Source: an uncultured Candidatus Melainabacteria bacterium (GTDB taxonomy: Bacteria > Cyanobacteriota > Vampirovibrionia > Gastranaerophilales > Gastranaerophilaceae). Taken from it: DNA of 64,000 nucleotides. A model generated the notes under the pieces. That model saw only the letters and a program-made list of their open reading frames with translations. It was not told the origin of the DNA and ran no database searches. Positions 9,293-19,866 of the stretch are shown here, in pieces; the stretch's first letter is position 1, and the number at the start of each line of letters is the position of its first letter. The DNA is taken from contig CATNBA010000007.1 of the NCBI GenBank assembly GCA_950096985.1, forward strand, positions 1 to 64,000. Direction: 5' to 3'. The position numbers and the translations under genes were made by a program.

Positions 9293-9321
9293 TTGCGATT
9301 TTTTTTTTAGTGCGTTAAAAT
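9293..9321 (+). promoter_or_regulatory. Promoter of the ATP synthase operon
   Basis: TTGCGA (9293-9298), a 17-nt spacer containing a T-run, and TAAAAT (9316-9321), 22 nt before the atpB ATG. The 11-mer TGCGTTAAAAT of this promoter recurs upstream of nifU (39352-39362). Confidence 0.6.
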
Positions 9322-9342
9322 AAGTTCACAGGGAGAGAAAAT

Positions 9343-10035
9343 ATGGAACATTGGATTTACAACACTAATATTTTAGGTCATGCTGTTTCATTAAACTTAG
9401 ATACAATATTTACTATGTGGTTTGCAATGATTGTTGTAATTATTTTTGCATTGCTTACAACAAGAAACCTCTCACTTGTACCGGGAAAACTTCAGGCTAT
9501 CTCAGAAAGCATTATGAAATTCTTCTACGGAACACTGGACACAATGATTGAAACCGAAAACAAAAAACATGTTCCTCTTGTTGCATCACTGTTTTTGTTC
9601 ATCGTTACAGCAAATTTAATGGGGCAGCTGCCTTTAAGGATTATTCACTTAAAACAGGGCGGAGAACTTGCATCACCAACAAACGATATTAATTTAACAG
9701 CAGCAATGGCTGTAATTGTATTAATATATTATGTAGCAATGGGAATTAAAGCAAAGGGCAAAAAATTCCTCATACATGACTTTAGTTTTACAGGAATTGT
9801 AATGGCACTGGTTGAGATTTTGGAAATGTTTACAAGACCGCTAAGCCTTGCAATCCGACTTTTCGCAAATATTTTTGCGGGCGAAATTTTGGTTTCGATA
9901 GCCTTGGGAGCAATGGCATACTTCTTGCCATTACCGATTATGCTATTTGAAATTCTGGTAGCATTTATTCAGGCTACGGTATTTATGATGCTGACAATCG
10001 CTTATATCGGTTCGGCAGTAAAAGAAGAACACTAA
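9343..10035 (+). CDS. atpB: F0F1 ATP synthase subunit a
   Basis: Membrane subunit a that forms the ion half-channels against the c-ring. 230 aa, with hydrophobic helices throughout. The essential arginine lies in the conserved helix RPLSLAIRLFANIFAGEIL (around residues 166-184). The start is supported by cagggagag. First gene of an a-c-b'-b-delta-alpha-gamma operon; the usual leading gene atpI is not seen between birA and atpB. Confidence 0.96.
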   Translation: MEHWIYNTNILGHAVSLNLDTIFTMWFAMIVVIIFALLTTRNLSLVPGKLQAISESIMKFFYGTLDTMIETENKKHVPLVASLFLFIVTANLMGQLPLRIIHLKQGGELASPTNDINLTAAMAVIVLIYYVAMGIKAKGKKFLIHDFSFTGIVMALVEILEMFTRPLSLAIRLFANIFAGEILVSIALGAMAYFLPLPIMLFEILVAFIQATVFMMLTIAYIGSAVKEEH

Positions 10036-10065
10036 TTAACAAATTTACATAAAAAGGAGAAAATT

Positions 10066-10296
10066 ATGGAAACAATTTCACAAATGGCACACTTGGGCGC
10101 AGGTATTGCAATCGGTTTTGGTGCAGTTGGCGCAGGATTAGGTATCGGATTTGCTACAAAAGGTTTGATGGATGCTGTTTCAAGACAACCTGAAGTTGCA
10201 GGTAAAGCATTCGGATTTTTCCTTCTTGGTGCTGCATTATCAGAAGCTTGTGCACTTTACGCATTTGTTATCGCATTTATGCTCTTGGGCAAGTAG
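10066..10296 (+). CDS. atpE: F0F1 ATP synthase subunit c
   Basis: Proteolipid that forms the rotor ring. 76 aa, two helices joined by the polar loop SRQPE (residues 39-43). The ion-carrying carboxylate is E60. The ligands typical of Na+-binding c subunits are absent: the position that is Gln in Na+ rings is I27, and the Ser/Thr after the glutamate is A61. I infer a H+-coupled ring. Ribosome binding site aaggag. A hairpin follows the stop codon. Confidence 0.96.
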   Translation: METISQMAHLGAGIAIGFGAVGAGLGIGFATKGLMDAVSRQPEVAGKAFGFFLLGAALSEACALYAFVIAFMLLGK

Positions 10297-10314
10297 TGCT
10301 ACACACGTAGCCAC
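10296..10314 (+). other. Hairpin between atpE and the b' gene
   Basis: gtgctac and gtagccac can pair around an acac loop with one bulged C, starting at the last base of the atpE stop codon. There is no T-run, so it is not a terminator. A hairpin here could protect the atpE message or lower downstream translation, which would fit the high copy number of subunit c; that role is inference. Confidence 0.4.
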
Positions 10315-10354
10315 CTGAGTTTTGTAATTATTTACAAGGTTATGGAAGGAAAAT

Positions 10355-10762
10355 ATGGAGTTCAATGCTACTTTTCTTATTTCGGCAATAAGCTTTATTT
10401 TATTCACAATTATTATGAATAAAATATTTTATAAACCGCTTGAAAGCGTCATGAATGAACGTGAAAAATTCATAAATGACAATCTTGTTGATGCAAAATT
10501 ATCAATTGTCAAGGCTGATGAAATAACAAAAGACAGAGATGAAAAACTCAGCAAATCACTTGTTGATGCAAAAATGCTTGTTGCTAAAAAAATTAATCAG
10601 GCAAACGAAAATTCCAGAAACTTTACGGAGCAGGCTAAACAAAAATCAAAAGAGGATATAAAATCTGCAAAAGAAACCTTAACAAAAGAGGCAGAAAAAA
10701 ATGAGCTTGAATTAAATATCGACGAACTTGCAGATGTAATATATTCTAAAGTATTGGAGTAA
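10355..10762 (+). CDS. atpF': F0F1 ATP synthase subunit b' (second b-type stalk subunit)
   Basis: 135 aa. An N-terminal membrane helix (residues about 5-27) is followed by the conserved PLESVMNEREKFINDNL and a long charged coiled coil. It is one of two different b-type subunits encoded in a row, as in cyanobacteria and plastids where b and b' form a heterodimeric peripheral stalk. It precedes the b gene with 2 nt between them. Ribosome binding site ggaagg. Confidence 0.9.
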   Translation: MEFNATFLISAISFILFTIIMNKIFYKPLESVMNEREKFINDNLVDAKLSIVKADEITKDRDEKLSKSLVDAKMLVAKKINQANENSRNFTEQAKQKSKEDIKSAKETLTKEAEKNELELNIDELADVIYSKVLE

Positions 10763-10764
10763 TC

Positions 10765-11247
10765 ATGAACTTTTGGAACGCAGTTGTACAATCAAATACT
10801 TTTAACTTTGCAGTTTTACTGCTCATTTTTGCCGTGCTGTATAAAAAATTAAATATTTCAAATACAGTTGAAAGATTAAAACAAGACATTATCAAGAAAA
10901 TTGAAGATGCACAACTTGAAAGGGAGATGGCAAAAGAAAAACTCCATAAAGCTAAAAAATCAGTAGAGCATTTAGACGCAGATATAAAAGAACGCCTTAA
11001 TGATGCAAATTCCCGTGCAGAGAGTCTTTCAGAGCAAATTATTAAAAATGCACAAGAACAGGTTAAACTCATTGAAAAAAATGTTCAAAATGTAATAGTA
11101 GGTGAAGAAAAAACTCTATCATCGCAAATGAGTGATAAGGCATTAAAAAAAGCTATTGAATTGGCAAGACAAAAAATTATAAAAACACTTGAAGAAAACC
11201 CGAAACTTCATGACAAATTTATTGAAGAAAGCATAGGTGAAATATAA
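10765..11247 (+). CDS. atpF: F0F1 ATP synthase subunit b
   Basis: 160 aa. A short N-terminal hydrophobic helix (NFAVLLLIFAVLYKKL) is followed by a long amphipathic coiled coil rich in Lys and Glu. It forms the peripheral stalk with b' and binds delta at its C-terminus. The stop codon overlaps the delta start (taATGA), implying translational coupling. Confidence 0.9.
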   Translation: MNFWNAVVQSNTFNFAVLLLIFAVLYKKLNISNTVERLKQDIIKKIEDAQLEREMAKEKLHKAKKSVEHLDADIKERLNDANSRAESLSEQIIKNAQEQVKLIEKNVQNVIVGEEKTLSSQMSDKALKKAIELARQKIIKTLEENPKLHDKFIEESIGEI

Positions 11248-11756
11248 TGAACATCTCAACAACTGCTACAACTTATGCAAAATCACTTTTAGAAACAGAT
11301 AATACAGCATTATCGGATTTAAAGACAGTTTCAGAGGTTATAAATACGTCAAATGATTTTGTTTTAACAATGGAAAATCCGACAATTTCGCAGGATACAA
11401 AATTTGAAATTATTGATGAAATTTTCAAAAAAGAAGTGAGCGAAAAAGTTCTTAATTTTATTAAAATTCTTGTTGAAAAAAACAGATTTAATGAATTTGA
11501 CCAAATTTTTCAGGCGTATTCGGATGAAGTTGATAAAATTAATAATTTAAAAAGAGCTGAAGTTATATCTGCAACAGAACTTTCTGAAACTCAAAAACAA
11601 ACAATTATTGAAAAACTACAAAAAAGACTGCAAAAAGATGTGAAAATCACTTGGACAATTAATAAAGATATTATAGGCGGACTTGTCATAAAAATTGATG
11701 ATGATGTTATTGACACAAGCCTTAAAAATAAGTTATATAAACTAAGTAAAATATAG
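11247..11756 (+). CDS. atpH: F0F1 ATP synthase subunit delta
   Basis: 169 aa OSCP/delta-family protein joining the peripheral stalk to the top of the alpha-beta hexamer. The N-terminal helical bundle (TTATTYAKSLLE) and the C-terminal segment WTINKDIIGGLVIKIDDDVIDTSL match the family pattern (GG-x-x-I-x-I-x-D-x-x-x-D-x-S). It overlaps atpF by 1 nt and precedes atpA by 12 nt. Confidence 0.93.
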   Translation: MNISTTATTYAKSLLETDNTALSDLKTVSEVINTSNDFVLTMENPTISQDTKFEIIDEIFKKEVSEKVLNFIKILVEKNRFNEFDQIFQAYSDEVDKINNLKRAEVISATELSETQKQTIIEKLQKRLQKDVKITWTINKDIIGGLVIKIDDDVIDTSLKNKLYKLSKI

Positions 11757-11762
11757 AGGTAA

Positions 11763-13280
<1,518 letters not shown>

Positions 13281-13287
13281 GTAAAAA

Positions 13288-14220
13288 ATGGCAAATTTAA
13301 AAGACATTAAAAACAGAATACAGAGCGTACAGAGTACACAAAAAATTACACGTGCAATGAAAATGGTAGCCGCGGCAAAAGTTAAAAAAGCCGAAAATAC
13401 CGTTAAAATGTCTCGTCCGTTTACTCGAGAACTTGTTTCAATGTTCAGAAAGCTTTTGAATTCTGTAGGAACATACAGTTCTCAAACCTTAAAGATAAAA
13501 TCTGCGATTGATAACTATCCTGAACTCTTACAAGTCAGAGAGGTAAAATCAGTAGGTCTTCTTGTAATCACTTCAAACAAAGGACTTGCTGGGGCATATA
13601 ATGCAAATGTTGTGAGAAAAACTCTTGAAACAATCAAAAACTACGAAACACAAGGAATAAAAACTATTCTTTTTGTAGTCGGTCAAAAAGGTGTTTCAAC
13701 TTTAAAACGCAAATGCAAAGGAATGAATTGTGATATCGTAAAAACTTATTTAAGTGTTGCTAATGACCCTACCGGTGAAGGGGCAAAAATTATTATTGAA
13801 GATATAGCGGAATACTATGTTTCTCACCAAATCGATAAAATCGAAGTTATTACAACCCGCTTTAAAAATATGATGAGCTATTTTGTTGAAAGCTGGGAAA
13901 TTCTTCCGTTAAAGGGGTTAAATGATGATTATGAAAGACTTCATGACAATATTCTTGAACCGCTTATGGAATTTACCCCTGACATGCATCATATTTTACA
14001 AAAAGTTGTTCCTATGTATATGACAAATATTCTTTTTCAATCGTTATTAGAGGCACAGGCAAGTGAACTTGCAAGCCGTATGACAGCAATGTCTGCGGCA
14101 TCAAACAATGCTGAAAAAATGCTTAAAGAATTATCGGTACAATACAACAAAACACGTCAATTTGCTATCACACAGGAAATTATTGAAGTTGTGTCAGGTG
14201 CAAATGCACAAATGAACTAA
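13288..14220 (+). CDS. atpG: F0F1 ATP synthase subunit gamma
   Basis: Central rotor shaft. 310 aa, with the conserved N-terminal helix (IKNRIQSVQSTQKITRAMKM) and C-terminal helix (SELASRMTAMSAASNNAEKM, then ITQEIIEVVSGA). The family's redox/regulatory insert of photosynthetic cyanobacteria and plastids is largely missing: only a short segment lies between the central domain and the C-terminal helix. Last gene of the operon; no clear terminator separates it from the convergent gene 14 nt away. Confidence 0.95.
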   Translation: MANLKDIKNRIQSVQSTQKITRAMKMVAAAKVKKAENTVKMSRPFTRELVSMFRKLLNSVGTYSSQTLKIKSAIDNYPELLQVREVKSVGLLVITSNKGLAGAYNANVVRKTLETIKNYETQGIKTILFVVGQKGVSTLKRKCKGMNCDIVKTYLSVANDPTGEGAKIIIEDIAEYYVSHQIDKIEVITTRFKNMMSYFVESWEILPLKGLNDDYERLHDNILEPLMEFTPDMHHILQKVVPMYMTNILFQSLLEAQASELASRMTAMSAASNNAEKMLKELSVQYNKTRQFAITQEIIEVVSGANAQMN

Positions 14221-14234
14221 TAAGCTGCTTTCCC

Positions 14235-15812
14235 TTACATGTTTTTGCTTAAATATGCAAGGTTATCTGCATTAAGCATAGTATCGAATGATGTCTTTGG
14301 CTGTTGAATTTCTTTTTCTGCAAGTTTTGCTTTTCGTTTAGCTTCAGATTTATTTGTCATATAAATATTTAATTTTGGCACACCTACACCAAGAACAAGA
14401 CCTGAATATAAGTATCCTGCAAGCTGAGCAATATTTAAAGCTCTTAATTTGCCTTTTGTAGATTTATCTGCCAGTTTAATAAGTTCTTTAAACGGAAGTT
14501 CTTTACCATTTTTAACAGTTTCAATACCTTTTTTCTTTAATTCAGAATATAAAACTTCGTCACGAGTTTTTAAAGATGAATTTGTAAGCCATTTAAAGAA
14601 GTTTTTAGAGCTTTCTTTACCAACATTTATCAAGGACTTGTCAAATGCTCTTGCAACACCTTTAGTAACAAGTGCACCTAAAACAAGCAAATTCATAAAC
14701 CCAAGGGTATCTTTAACCATTGATTCTCTAAATTCATCTTTGTCACGCGCAGAAAGTATTCTAGAAGCAATTGTAAGCCCGTAAACAAATTTCAGTTGCG
14801 AAACAGTAGGTGTCATCCCTTTAAATTGCAATTTAGTCAAAAGCTTTTTAGGATTTGGAGTAATAGTAGATAATGCTGCTAATGAAAAAGCTGAAGCACC
14901 TGCCAGTTTAAGCATTTTAAAACCTGCTGACTTATCCTTTTCACGTCCTGCAACACCGACGAAACCGTCACTGCCGGTTTTCTTTTTAGTTAAATACATA
15001 TTAACAGGCTGAGTTAGCATACCAATCGTAGTCGCAACCCCAAGTCCTATTACAGAACGGCTCAAATTCATGTGTTTCATAGATTTTAAGAAATCAGCAG
15101 AGGAAACACCTTTTGCCTCTTTGGCAATAACCGCTTTTGTAATATTATAAATATTTTCAATACCACTTGTAAGTGTAAATGTATTTCTGCTTCCTTTAAA
15201 TCTGAATTCACTTTGCGAACCGGTAGCATTAGTAATAATTGCTTTTGAATAACTCATCAATTCTTTATTAATAAGTTCAGGTGTCTGCTTACTTATCATT
15301 GCAGAATTAAATTTGCCGACAAGTTTATTAACATCTTGTTCGGGAATTTCTCGCCATTGACCGTCAACTTGTGTTTCAAGCTGTGAAAACATATTTCTTA
15401 AATGCTGCTGATAGTCAGGGCCTTTATGAGTGTCAAATGATTTTGTAATCTTTTCAAATGTTGCATTATCTGCAAATATTTTATGAGCTTTAATTCCAAA
15501 ACGGTTATTAAGAGCTGAAGCCAAGAAAGCTCCCGCAATTGAACCATATACACCAACCATAGAATGGTTAAATGTACCCATAGATTCGCGGCGTGCAGTT
15601 TCAGTACCCGCCTCTGGGCCTCGGTTTATGAAATCTACTGTAGTTCTTGGAATTACCATTGAACATAAATCTACGGCATTTGCTCCCCAAGCTTGATTGG
15701 TATCAAGAAATCTCAAAAAAGCACTTCCCATTTCAAAAGCACCTGTGAAATTTTGATTAATATTGTTTTTATTATTTTGATTATATTGGGGTATATTCGG
15801 CTGTATTTTCAT
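14235..15812 (-). CDS. Lineage-specific membrane protein with N-terminal NFTG motif (paralog A)
   Basis: 525 aa, no family I can name. It starts with an Asn/Gln-rich stretch ending in NINQNFTG, followed by VDLCSMVIPRTT, ETARRESMG, several hydrophobic segments (for example GVYGSIAGAFLASAL and SVIGLGVATTIGMLTQPVN) and KTRDEV near the C-terminus. It is clearly paralogous to the gene directly upstream (15827-17422): both keep PRT, RRES, QPxN, QFKGxxPT and DKxExRE in the same order. No signal peptide is visible. It probably sits in the inner membrane; role unknown. It has a ribosome binding site-like aaggag and lies 14 nt after the upstream paralog, so they form an operon. Confidence 0.75.
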   Translation of the reverse strand: MKIQPNIPQYNQNNKNNINQNFTGAFEMGSAFLRFLDTNQAWGANAVDLCSMVIPRTTVDFINRGPEAGTETARRESMGTFNHSMVGVYGSIAGAFLASALNNRFGIKAHKIFADNATFEKITKSFDTHKGPDYQQHLRNMFSQLETQVDGQWREIPEQDVNKLVGKFNSAMISKQTPELINKELMSYSKAIITNATGSQSEFRFKGSRNTFTLTSGIENIYNITKAVIAKEAKGVSSADFLKSMKHMNLSRSVIGLGVATTIGMLTQPVNMYLTKKKTGSDGFVGVAGREKDKSAGFKMLKLAGASAFSLAALSTITPNPKKLLTKLQFKGMTPTVSQLKFVYGLTIASRILSARDKDEFRESMVKDTLGFMNLLVLGALVTKGVARAFDKSLINVGKESSKNFFKWLTNSSLKTRDEVLYSELKKKGIETVKNGKELPFKELIKLADKSTKGKLRALNIAQLAGYLYSGLVLGVGVPKLNIYMTNKSEAKRKAKLAEKEIQQPKTSFDTMLNADNLAYLSKNM

Positions 15813-15826
15813 TAATAATTATCTCC

Positions 15827-17422
15827 TTACGAATGGGTAAATGCGCTAAATGCTGTTTTATCTTTCAGTATAGATTTCGAAAAATCTTGAGTGGAAACGT
15901 CCGTCGACTGAGTATTTGCATTCATTTTCGCAAGTTCTTCCGCATGTTTTTTGTTTGTTTTTGCTCTTGTGTAGAGAGGTATGAATACCCCCAAAGCAAG
16001 TAGAGAGAATACAATGTTGCCAATTTGGCAAATAGTTCTCAATTTTTTATCTTTAGCTGTAACGAGTTCATCTGATGATTTAATAGAAGTATGTTTTGCC
16101 CAGTGCCAGAATTTTTCTAAAATATTGGCATTTTCTTTAGGTTTTTGCAAAGTATTAATCAAATGAACATCTTTATTTTTTTTCTCTAAAAATGTAGCTA
16201 TGCCTTTTGCAACGTAATCACCAAGGAAATAGAAACTTGCAAAAGTTGCAATATCACGAACTGTAGCCTCACGTAATTCGTTTTTATCTTCAGCAGCTCC
16301 CATCCGGCTTGCAAAGGTTGCTGTTGAAATAATTCTTGCCTGATCCATTGTTGGGAACAATCCTTTGAATTGAAACATTTTCAAAGATGGCTTATCCATG
16401 AACATTGATAATCCGGCAACACCTACCATAGAACCGACAGAAATAAATTTCTGTGCAAGAAGTTCCCTTTTTTCTTTAGGTGTAAGCTCTTTATGTTCAG
16501 TTTCTTTACCGAAATCTTTATAAATAGGAGCACCTTTTTGTCCTGATGTTTTACGAGTAATCCATCGGTTTATAGGCTGCATTGATATAGCCAAAGGAAT
16601 AATAATGCCAAGCCCGCCAACACTTTTCCAGTTAACAAGTTTTTTAGCTTTTTTAAAGTACTGAGCAAGTTGATTTTGGTCTGTAATATTTTCTTTTATA
16701 ACACCTCTAAGCATTTTTACAGTATCATCACATACCGATTCCAAGTTGTTAGCAAAGAAACCTTTGTCATTTTTAAATTTAATATTTTCAGCAATATGAG
16801 TTTCGTTTATCAATGTCTCATAAGCACTTTTAACAGCTTTTCTATCAAATTTTTCTGAAACTACAGCTTCAGTCAAAGTTTGAACAGCCTTTTCAAATCT
16901 TGGATTATTTTTGAAAATTTCTGCAAAATCTTTAGTTTCAGAACCATCAACACCCGAAATGCTGTTTAGCATATTTCTGAATGTATTAGATACTCTTTCT
17001 TTAGGAGTTGCTCCATTAGCACTACCATAGAAATGGTGAATTTTATCGATAGAATCCCCGTTCGCCCAAGTGTTAACAAGACTTGACTTATTAAATGAAC
17101 CCATCACAGGACGTTGTAAAAACTTAGCAAGACCCATTACAATAAAACTCGGTATTAAACAGTTTACAATCAATCCTGAAGATTCGCGTCTAAAAGCCTC
17201 AAAACCGGCATGTCCGTTTGATTCTTTTGTTTCAATAATAGTACGCGGAACAATTGCTGTAGACAAATCCAACGCAGATACATTTACCATTGGATATTTT
17301 TCACACAATTGAACAGCAGAAATTATACCTTCGCCCAAACCTGTAAAATTCGGATTTTGAGGATAGTTATCCCTCTGCGGGGTATATTGCTTTTTATTTA
17401 CTACACTGATTTTATCAATCAT
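15827..17422 (-). CDS. Lineage-specific membrane protein with N-terminal NFTG motif (paralog B)
   Basis: About 531 aa. It shares domain order with the 14235-15812 protein: polar N-terminus ending NPNFTG, LDLSTAIVPRT, FRRESSG, a hydrophobic segment then MQPINRWIT, FQFKGLFPT, ASRMGAAEDKNELRE and a C-terminal hydrophobic helix before a basic tail. The track starts at a GTG (17449), which lies upstream of the expected transcription start of the TATAAT at 17451-17456; I therefore use the ATG at 17422. No clear Shine-Dalgarno is seen. First gene of a two-gene operon. Function unknown. Confidence 0.75.
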   Translation of the reverse strand: MIDKISVVNKKQYTPQRDNYPQNPNFTGLGEGIISAVQLCEKYPMVNVSALDLSTAIVPRTIIETKESNGHAGFEAFRRESSGLIVNCLIPSFIVMGLAKFLQRPVMGSFNKSSLVNTWANGDSIDKIHHFYGSANGATPKERVSNTFRNMLNSISGVDGSETKDFAEIFKNNPRFEKAVQTLTEAVVSEKFDRKAVKSAYETLINETHIAENIKFKNDKGFFANNLESVCDDTVKMLRGVIKENITDQNQLAQYFKKAKKLVNWKSVGGLGIIIPLAISMQPINRWITRKTSGQKGAPIYKDFGKETEHKELTPKEKRELLAQKFISVGSMVGVAGLSMFMDKPSLKMFQFKGLFPTMDQARIISTATFASRMGAAEDKNELREATVRDIATFASFYFLGDYVAKGIATFLEKKNKDVHLINTLQKPKENANILEKFWHWAKHTSIKSSDELVTAKDKKLRTICQIGNIVFSLLALGVFIPLYTRAKTNKKHAEELAKMNANTQSTDVSTQDFSKSILKDKTAFSAFTHS

Positions 17423-17450
17423 AATTCTTTTGTCTGGTTTTCCACACACT

Positions 17451-17456
17451 ATTATA
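17451..17456 (-). promoter_or_regulatory. -10 element for the paralog B/A operon
   Basis: A perfect TATAAT on the minus strand, about 28 nt upstream of the ATG at 17422. I see no convincing -35 box. The rest of the 17457-17689 gap is very A/T-rich and holds no ORF or hairpin I can support. Confidence 0.5.
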
Positions 17457-17689
17457 ACAATGACACAATCATATTAAAAGTCGGACAAAAAAAAAATTGC
17501 CCCCTTGAGGTAAAATGTTAAAGAGATATTAAGATGAATTTTTGAATTTTTTTCTAAAAAAACATAATTTTTAAAGCAAAAATTTAGATTTTTAATTGAA
17601 AATTACAAAAAATAAAAGAAAAACCGCTCAAAAACCTAAAAAAATTTATCAAAAATAAATGTAAATAATTGTAACAAGTACGTTTAAAA

Positions 17690-19066
17690 TTAAAGTTCTC
17701 GCACAAAAATTACTGCCTGTTCGCGGGTCGTAACATCTCCTGACAGTTGTGCGTCATGCAGAGCATTCATGATTTCACCAAGCTTCGGGGACGGTTTTAT
17801 GTTCAAAATTTCCATAACATCATTACCTGTCAAGAGTATCGGAAGCGGTTTAAGATTTTCTCTGGCTTCAAGATAAAACTTTAACAACATATTTAAAGAA
17901 TTTATATTACACTCAACAATTTGCTCAGTAATCTCAGGTCCGCGCGCAGATAATCTGTCAGCCATTGCAAGAATTATATTATCAATACAATTTGTGTCCA
18001 TTTTACGAACAAAACGCATCATTATTTTTTCGGTAATTTGGGGAGCACACATTACCTGCGATGGATAAATATGGTTTTTAATCATTATTGAGAGATATTC
18101 AATCTGTTTATTAGAAAAGTGCATAGATTTAAGCAGTTTTCCTGAAAGTTTTGCCCCAACATCATCATGTTTAATAAATCTATGCCTGCCGCCTTCTTCA
18201 ATTGTCCAGGTCGAAAATTTGCCGATATCATGCAAAAATCCCGCAAACTTCAAATGCGCTAACCTTGAAAATCCGCCAAAATCAACTTTGTCTAAGTGCT
18301 CTTTAACATCATCTGAAGCATCATCATAAAGCATCTGTATTTGCTTGACCGTTTCAATTGAATGATGAAGTAAATCCAGATGGTGGTGAGAATTTGGAGG
18401 AACTTGTTTTAATTCTTTTACAAAAGAAAAAAGTTCTTCCAAAATCCAGGTTTTATTCATATTTTCCAAAGCTGTATGAGCATATTTCCCGCTAAAAAGT
18501 CTGAGAATTTCATAATTAATACGTTCAACTGCAGGTTTCTTAATTAAATCAGAATATTTGCATATTGAGTTAACCGTATCTGGCGCAATATCAAATCCGT
18601 ATAAAGCCTGAAATCGATAAACCCTTAACAATCTCAAAGGATCATCTACAAAGTTTTGGTCATTAACACAATGTATGCACTTATTTTTTAAATCTGTCAA
18701 ACCTCCGGAAATATCAATAATTTCGCCTGTTTTAATATTCATGGCAATTGCATTAATCGTCAAATCTCTTCGCATTAAATCTTTTTCTATAGTTCCACCT
18801 ACAGGATTTGTAACATCAATATAATTAACCTTGTCGCGCATTACAAGCCTGTATATTTTATTTTCCTCATCCAGAGGAATAAATGTTGCATCAAAAAACT
18901 TTTGAAGCTTTAAGGAAAAATCTTTGGCATCCTCATCCATAACAATAATATCTCTGTCATGACTTTCAATTCCCATAAAATAATCGCGTACAGTTCCTCC
19001 GACAAGATAAATTTGATTGTCAAAATTTTCTTTTATTTTAACTAAAATATCATCTGTTATATTCAT
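17690..19066 (-). CDS. cca: CCA tRNA nucleotidyltransferase / poly(A) polymerase family with HD domain
   Basis: Class II nucleotidyltransferase that adds or repairs the 3' CCA of tRNA (or adds poly(A)). 458 aa. The catalytic motif LVGGTVRDYFMG with ESHDRDIIV (the two metal aspartates) is at residues about 21-42, the RRDLTINAIA motif is near 98-108, DDPLRLLRVYRFQA near 140-153, and an HD domain (FLHDIGKFSTWT) is near 265-275. The HD domain suggests added phosphohydrolase activity. Its start overlaps the end of rsmE by 17 nt. CCA-adding and poly(A)-adding members cannot be separated by eye. Confidence 0.92.
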   Translation of the reverse strand: MNITDDILVKIKENFDNQIYLVGGTVRDYFMGIESHDRDIIVMDEDAKDFSLKLQKFFDATFIPLDEENKIYRLVMRDKVNYIDVTNPVGGTIEKDLMRRDLTINAIAMNIKTGEIIDISGGLTDLKNKCIHCVNDQNFVDDPLRLLRVYRFQALYGFDIAPDTVNSICKYSDLIKKPAVERINYEILRLFSGKYAHTALENMNKTWILEELFSFVKELKQVPPNSHHHLDLLHHSIETVKQIQMLYDDASDDVKEHLDKVDFGGFSRLAHLKFAGFLHDIGKFSTWTIEEGGRHRFIKHDDVGAKLSGKLLKSMHFSNKQIEYLSIMIKNHIYPSQVMCAPQITEKIMMRFVRKMDTNCIDNIILAMADRLSARGPEITEQIVECNINSLNMLLKFYLEARENLKPLPILLTGNDVMEILNIKPSPKLGEIMNALHDAQLSGDVTTREQAVIFVREL

Positions 19067-19778
19067 AAATAATATTCCCTAACGCAACAATCACCGCTGT
19101 TTCTGCCTTTAATATCAAATCACCCAGAGTAAGCATAGTCACATTATTTTCTCGCATAAGTTGAAATTCACGTTCTGAGAATCCACCCTCAGGACCAATA
19201 ATTACAAGAATTTTATCACCTTTTTGTATCGGATTTTTTATACAGTAATCATGCAAAGTAACATCAGTACATCTTTCGCAAAATGCAATAACTTTATAGC
19301 CAAGCCCGAGTACTGACTTTAAATCTGTCAGTTCAAAACATCGTGGAACATACGCCCTTTCACACTGTTTAGAAGCTTCAAACATGCACCTTTGCCATTT
19401 GGGAATTTTTTTCTCAATAACACTTCTGCTAAGAGCACAATTATCAGTATAAACAGGGTATAATCCGTCTGCGCCGAGTTCTGTTGCTTTTTCGACGATG
19501 ATGTTTTGTGCATCGCTCCTGAGCGGACTTTGCGCAAGATATAATCCAAAATCAAGCCTTCTGCAAGACTTATAAGAATTTTCAACATTAACCGTTATTT
19601 CCTTATTCGTAATTTCCTCAACAACAGTTTCGTATTGAATTTGATTTTCGTCAATTAAAAGAAGTTTTTCCCCAATTTTGATGCGCAAAGCTTTTGCGAT
19701 ATGGTTAAAGTTTTCTCTATCACTGATTAAAATTTTATTTTCATTAATATCTTTTGAATTTATAAAAAAGTGCGGCAT
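19050..19778 (-). CDS. rsmE: 16S rRNA (uracil1498-N3)-methyltransferase
   Basis: SPOUT-fold methyltransferase for U1498 of 16S rRNA. 242 aa. The N-terminal PUA-like part (HIAKALRIKIGEKLLLID) is followed by the SAM-binding knot IIGPEGGFSEREF near residue 195 and LGDLILKAETA close to the C-terminus. The track starts at a TTG; the ATG at 19778 (MPHFFIN) is family-typical and has no Shine-Dalgarno but a TAATAT ending 6 nt upstream, so a leaderless mRNA is possible. It overlaps cca. Confidence 0.93.
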   Translation of the reverse strand: MPHFFINSKDINENKILISDRENFNHIAKALRIKIGEKLLLIDENQIQYETVVEEITNKEITVNVENSYKSCRRLDFGLYLAQSPLRSDAQNIIVEKATELGADGLYPVYTDNCALSRSVIEKKIPKWQRCMFEASKQCERAYVPRCFELTDLKSVLGLGYKVIAFCERCTDVTLHDYCIKNPIQKGDKILVIIGPEGGFSEREFQLMRENNVTMLTLGDLILKAETAVIVALGNIIYEYNR

Positions 19779-19784
19779 AAACAA

Positions 19785-19790
19785 ATATTA
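19785..19790 (-). promoter_or_regulatory. -10-like hexamer of rsmE (leaderless architecture)
   Basis: TAATAT on the minus strand ends exactly 6 nt before the rsmE ATG, with no Shine-Dalgarno between. See the other members at 32201, 36201, 39299 and 46244. Confidence 0.4.
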
Positions 19791-19866
19791 CTATAAATAA
19801 ATTTACAATGATAGCAAAAAATTAAATTTTGAAGTATTATAATAAAAGCAGCAAAGGGGATTTATA

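Noticed and set aside
14449-14784. 111-aa plus-strand ORF
   Set aside because: Antisense shadow of paralog A.
17423-17449. GTG start for paralog B
   Set aside because: Lies upstream of the transcription start expected from TATAAT at 17451-17456.
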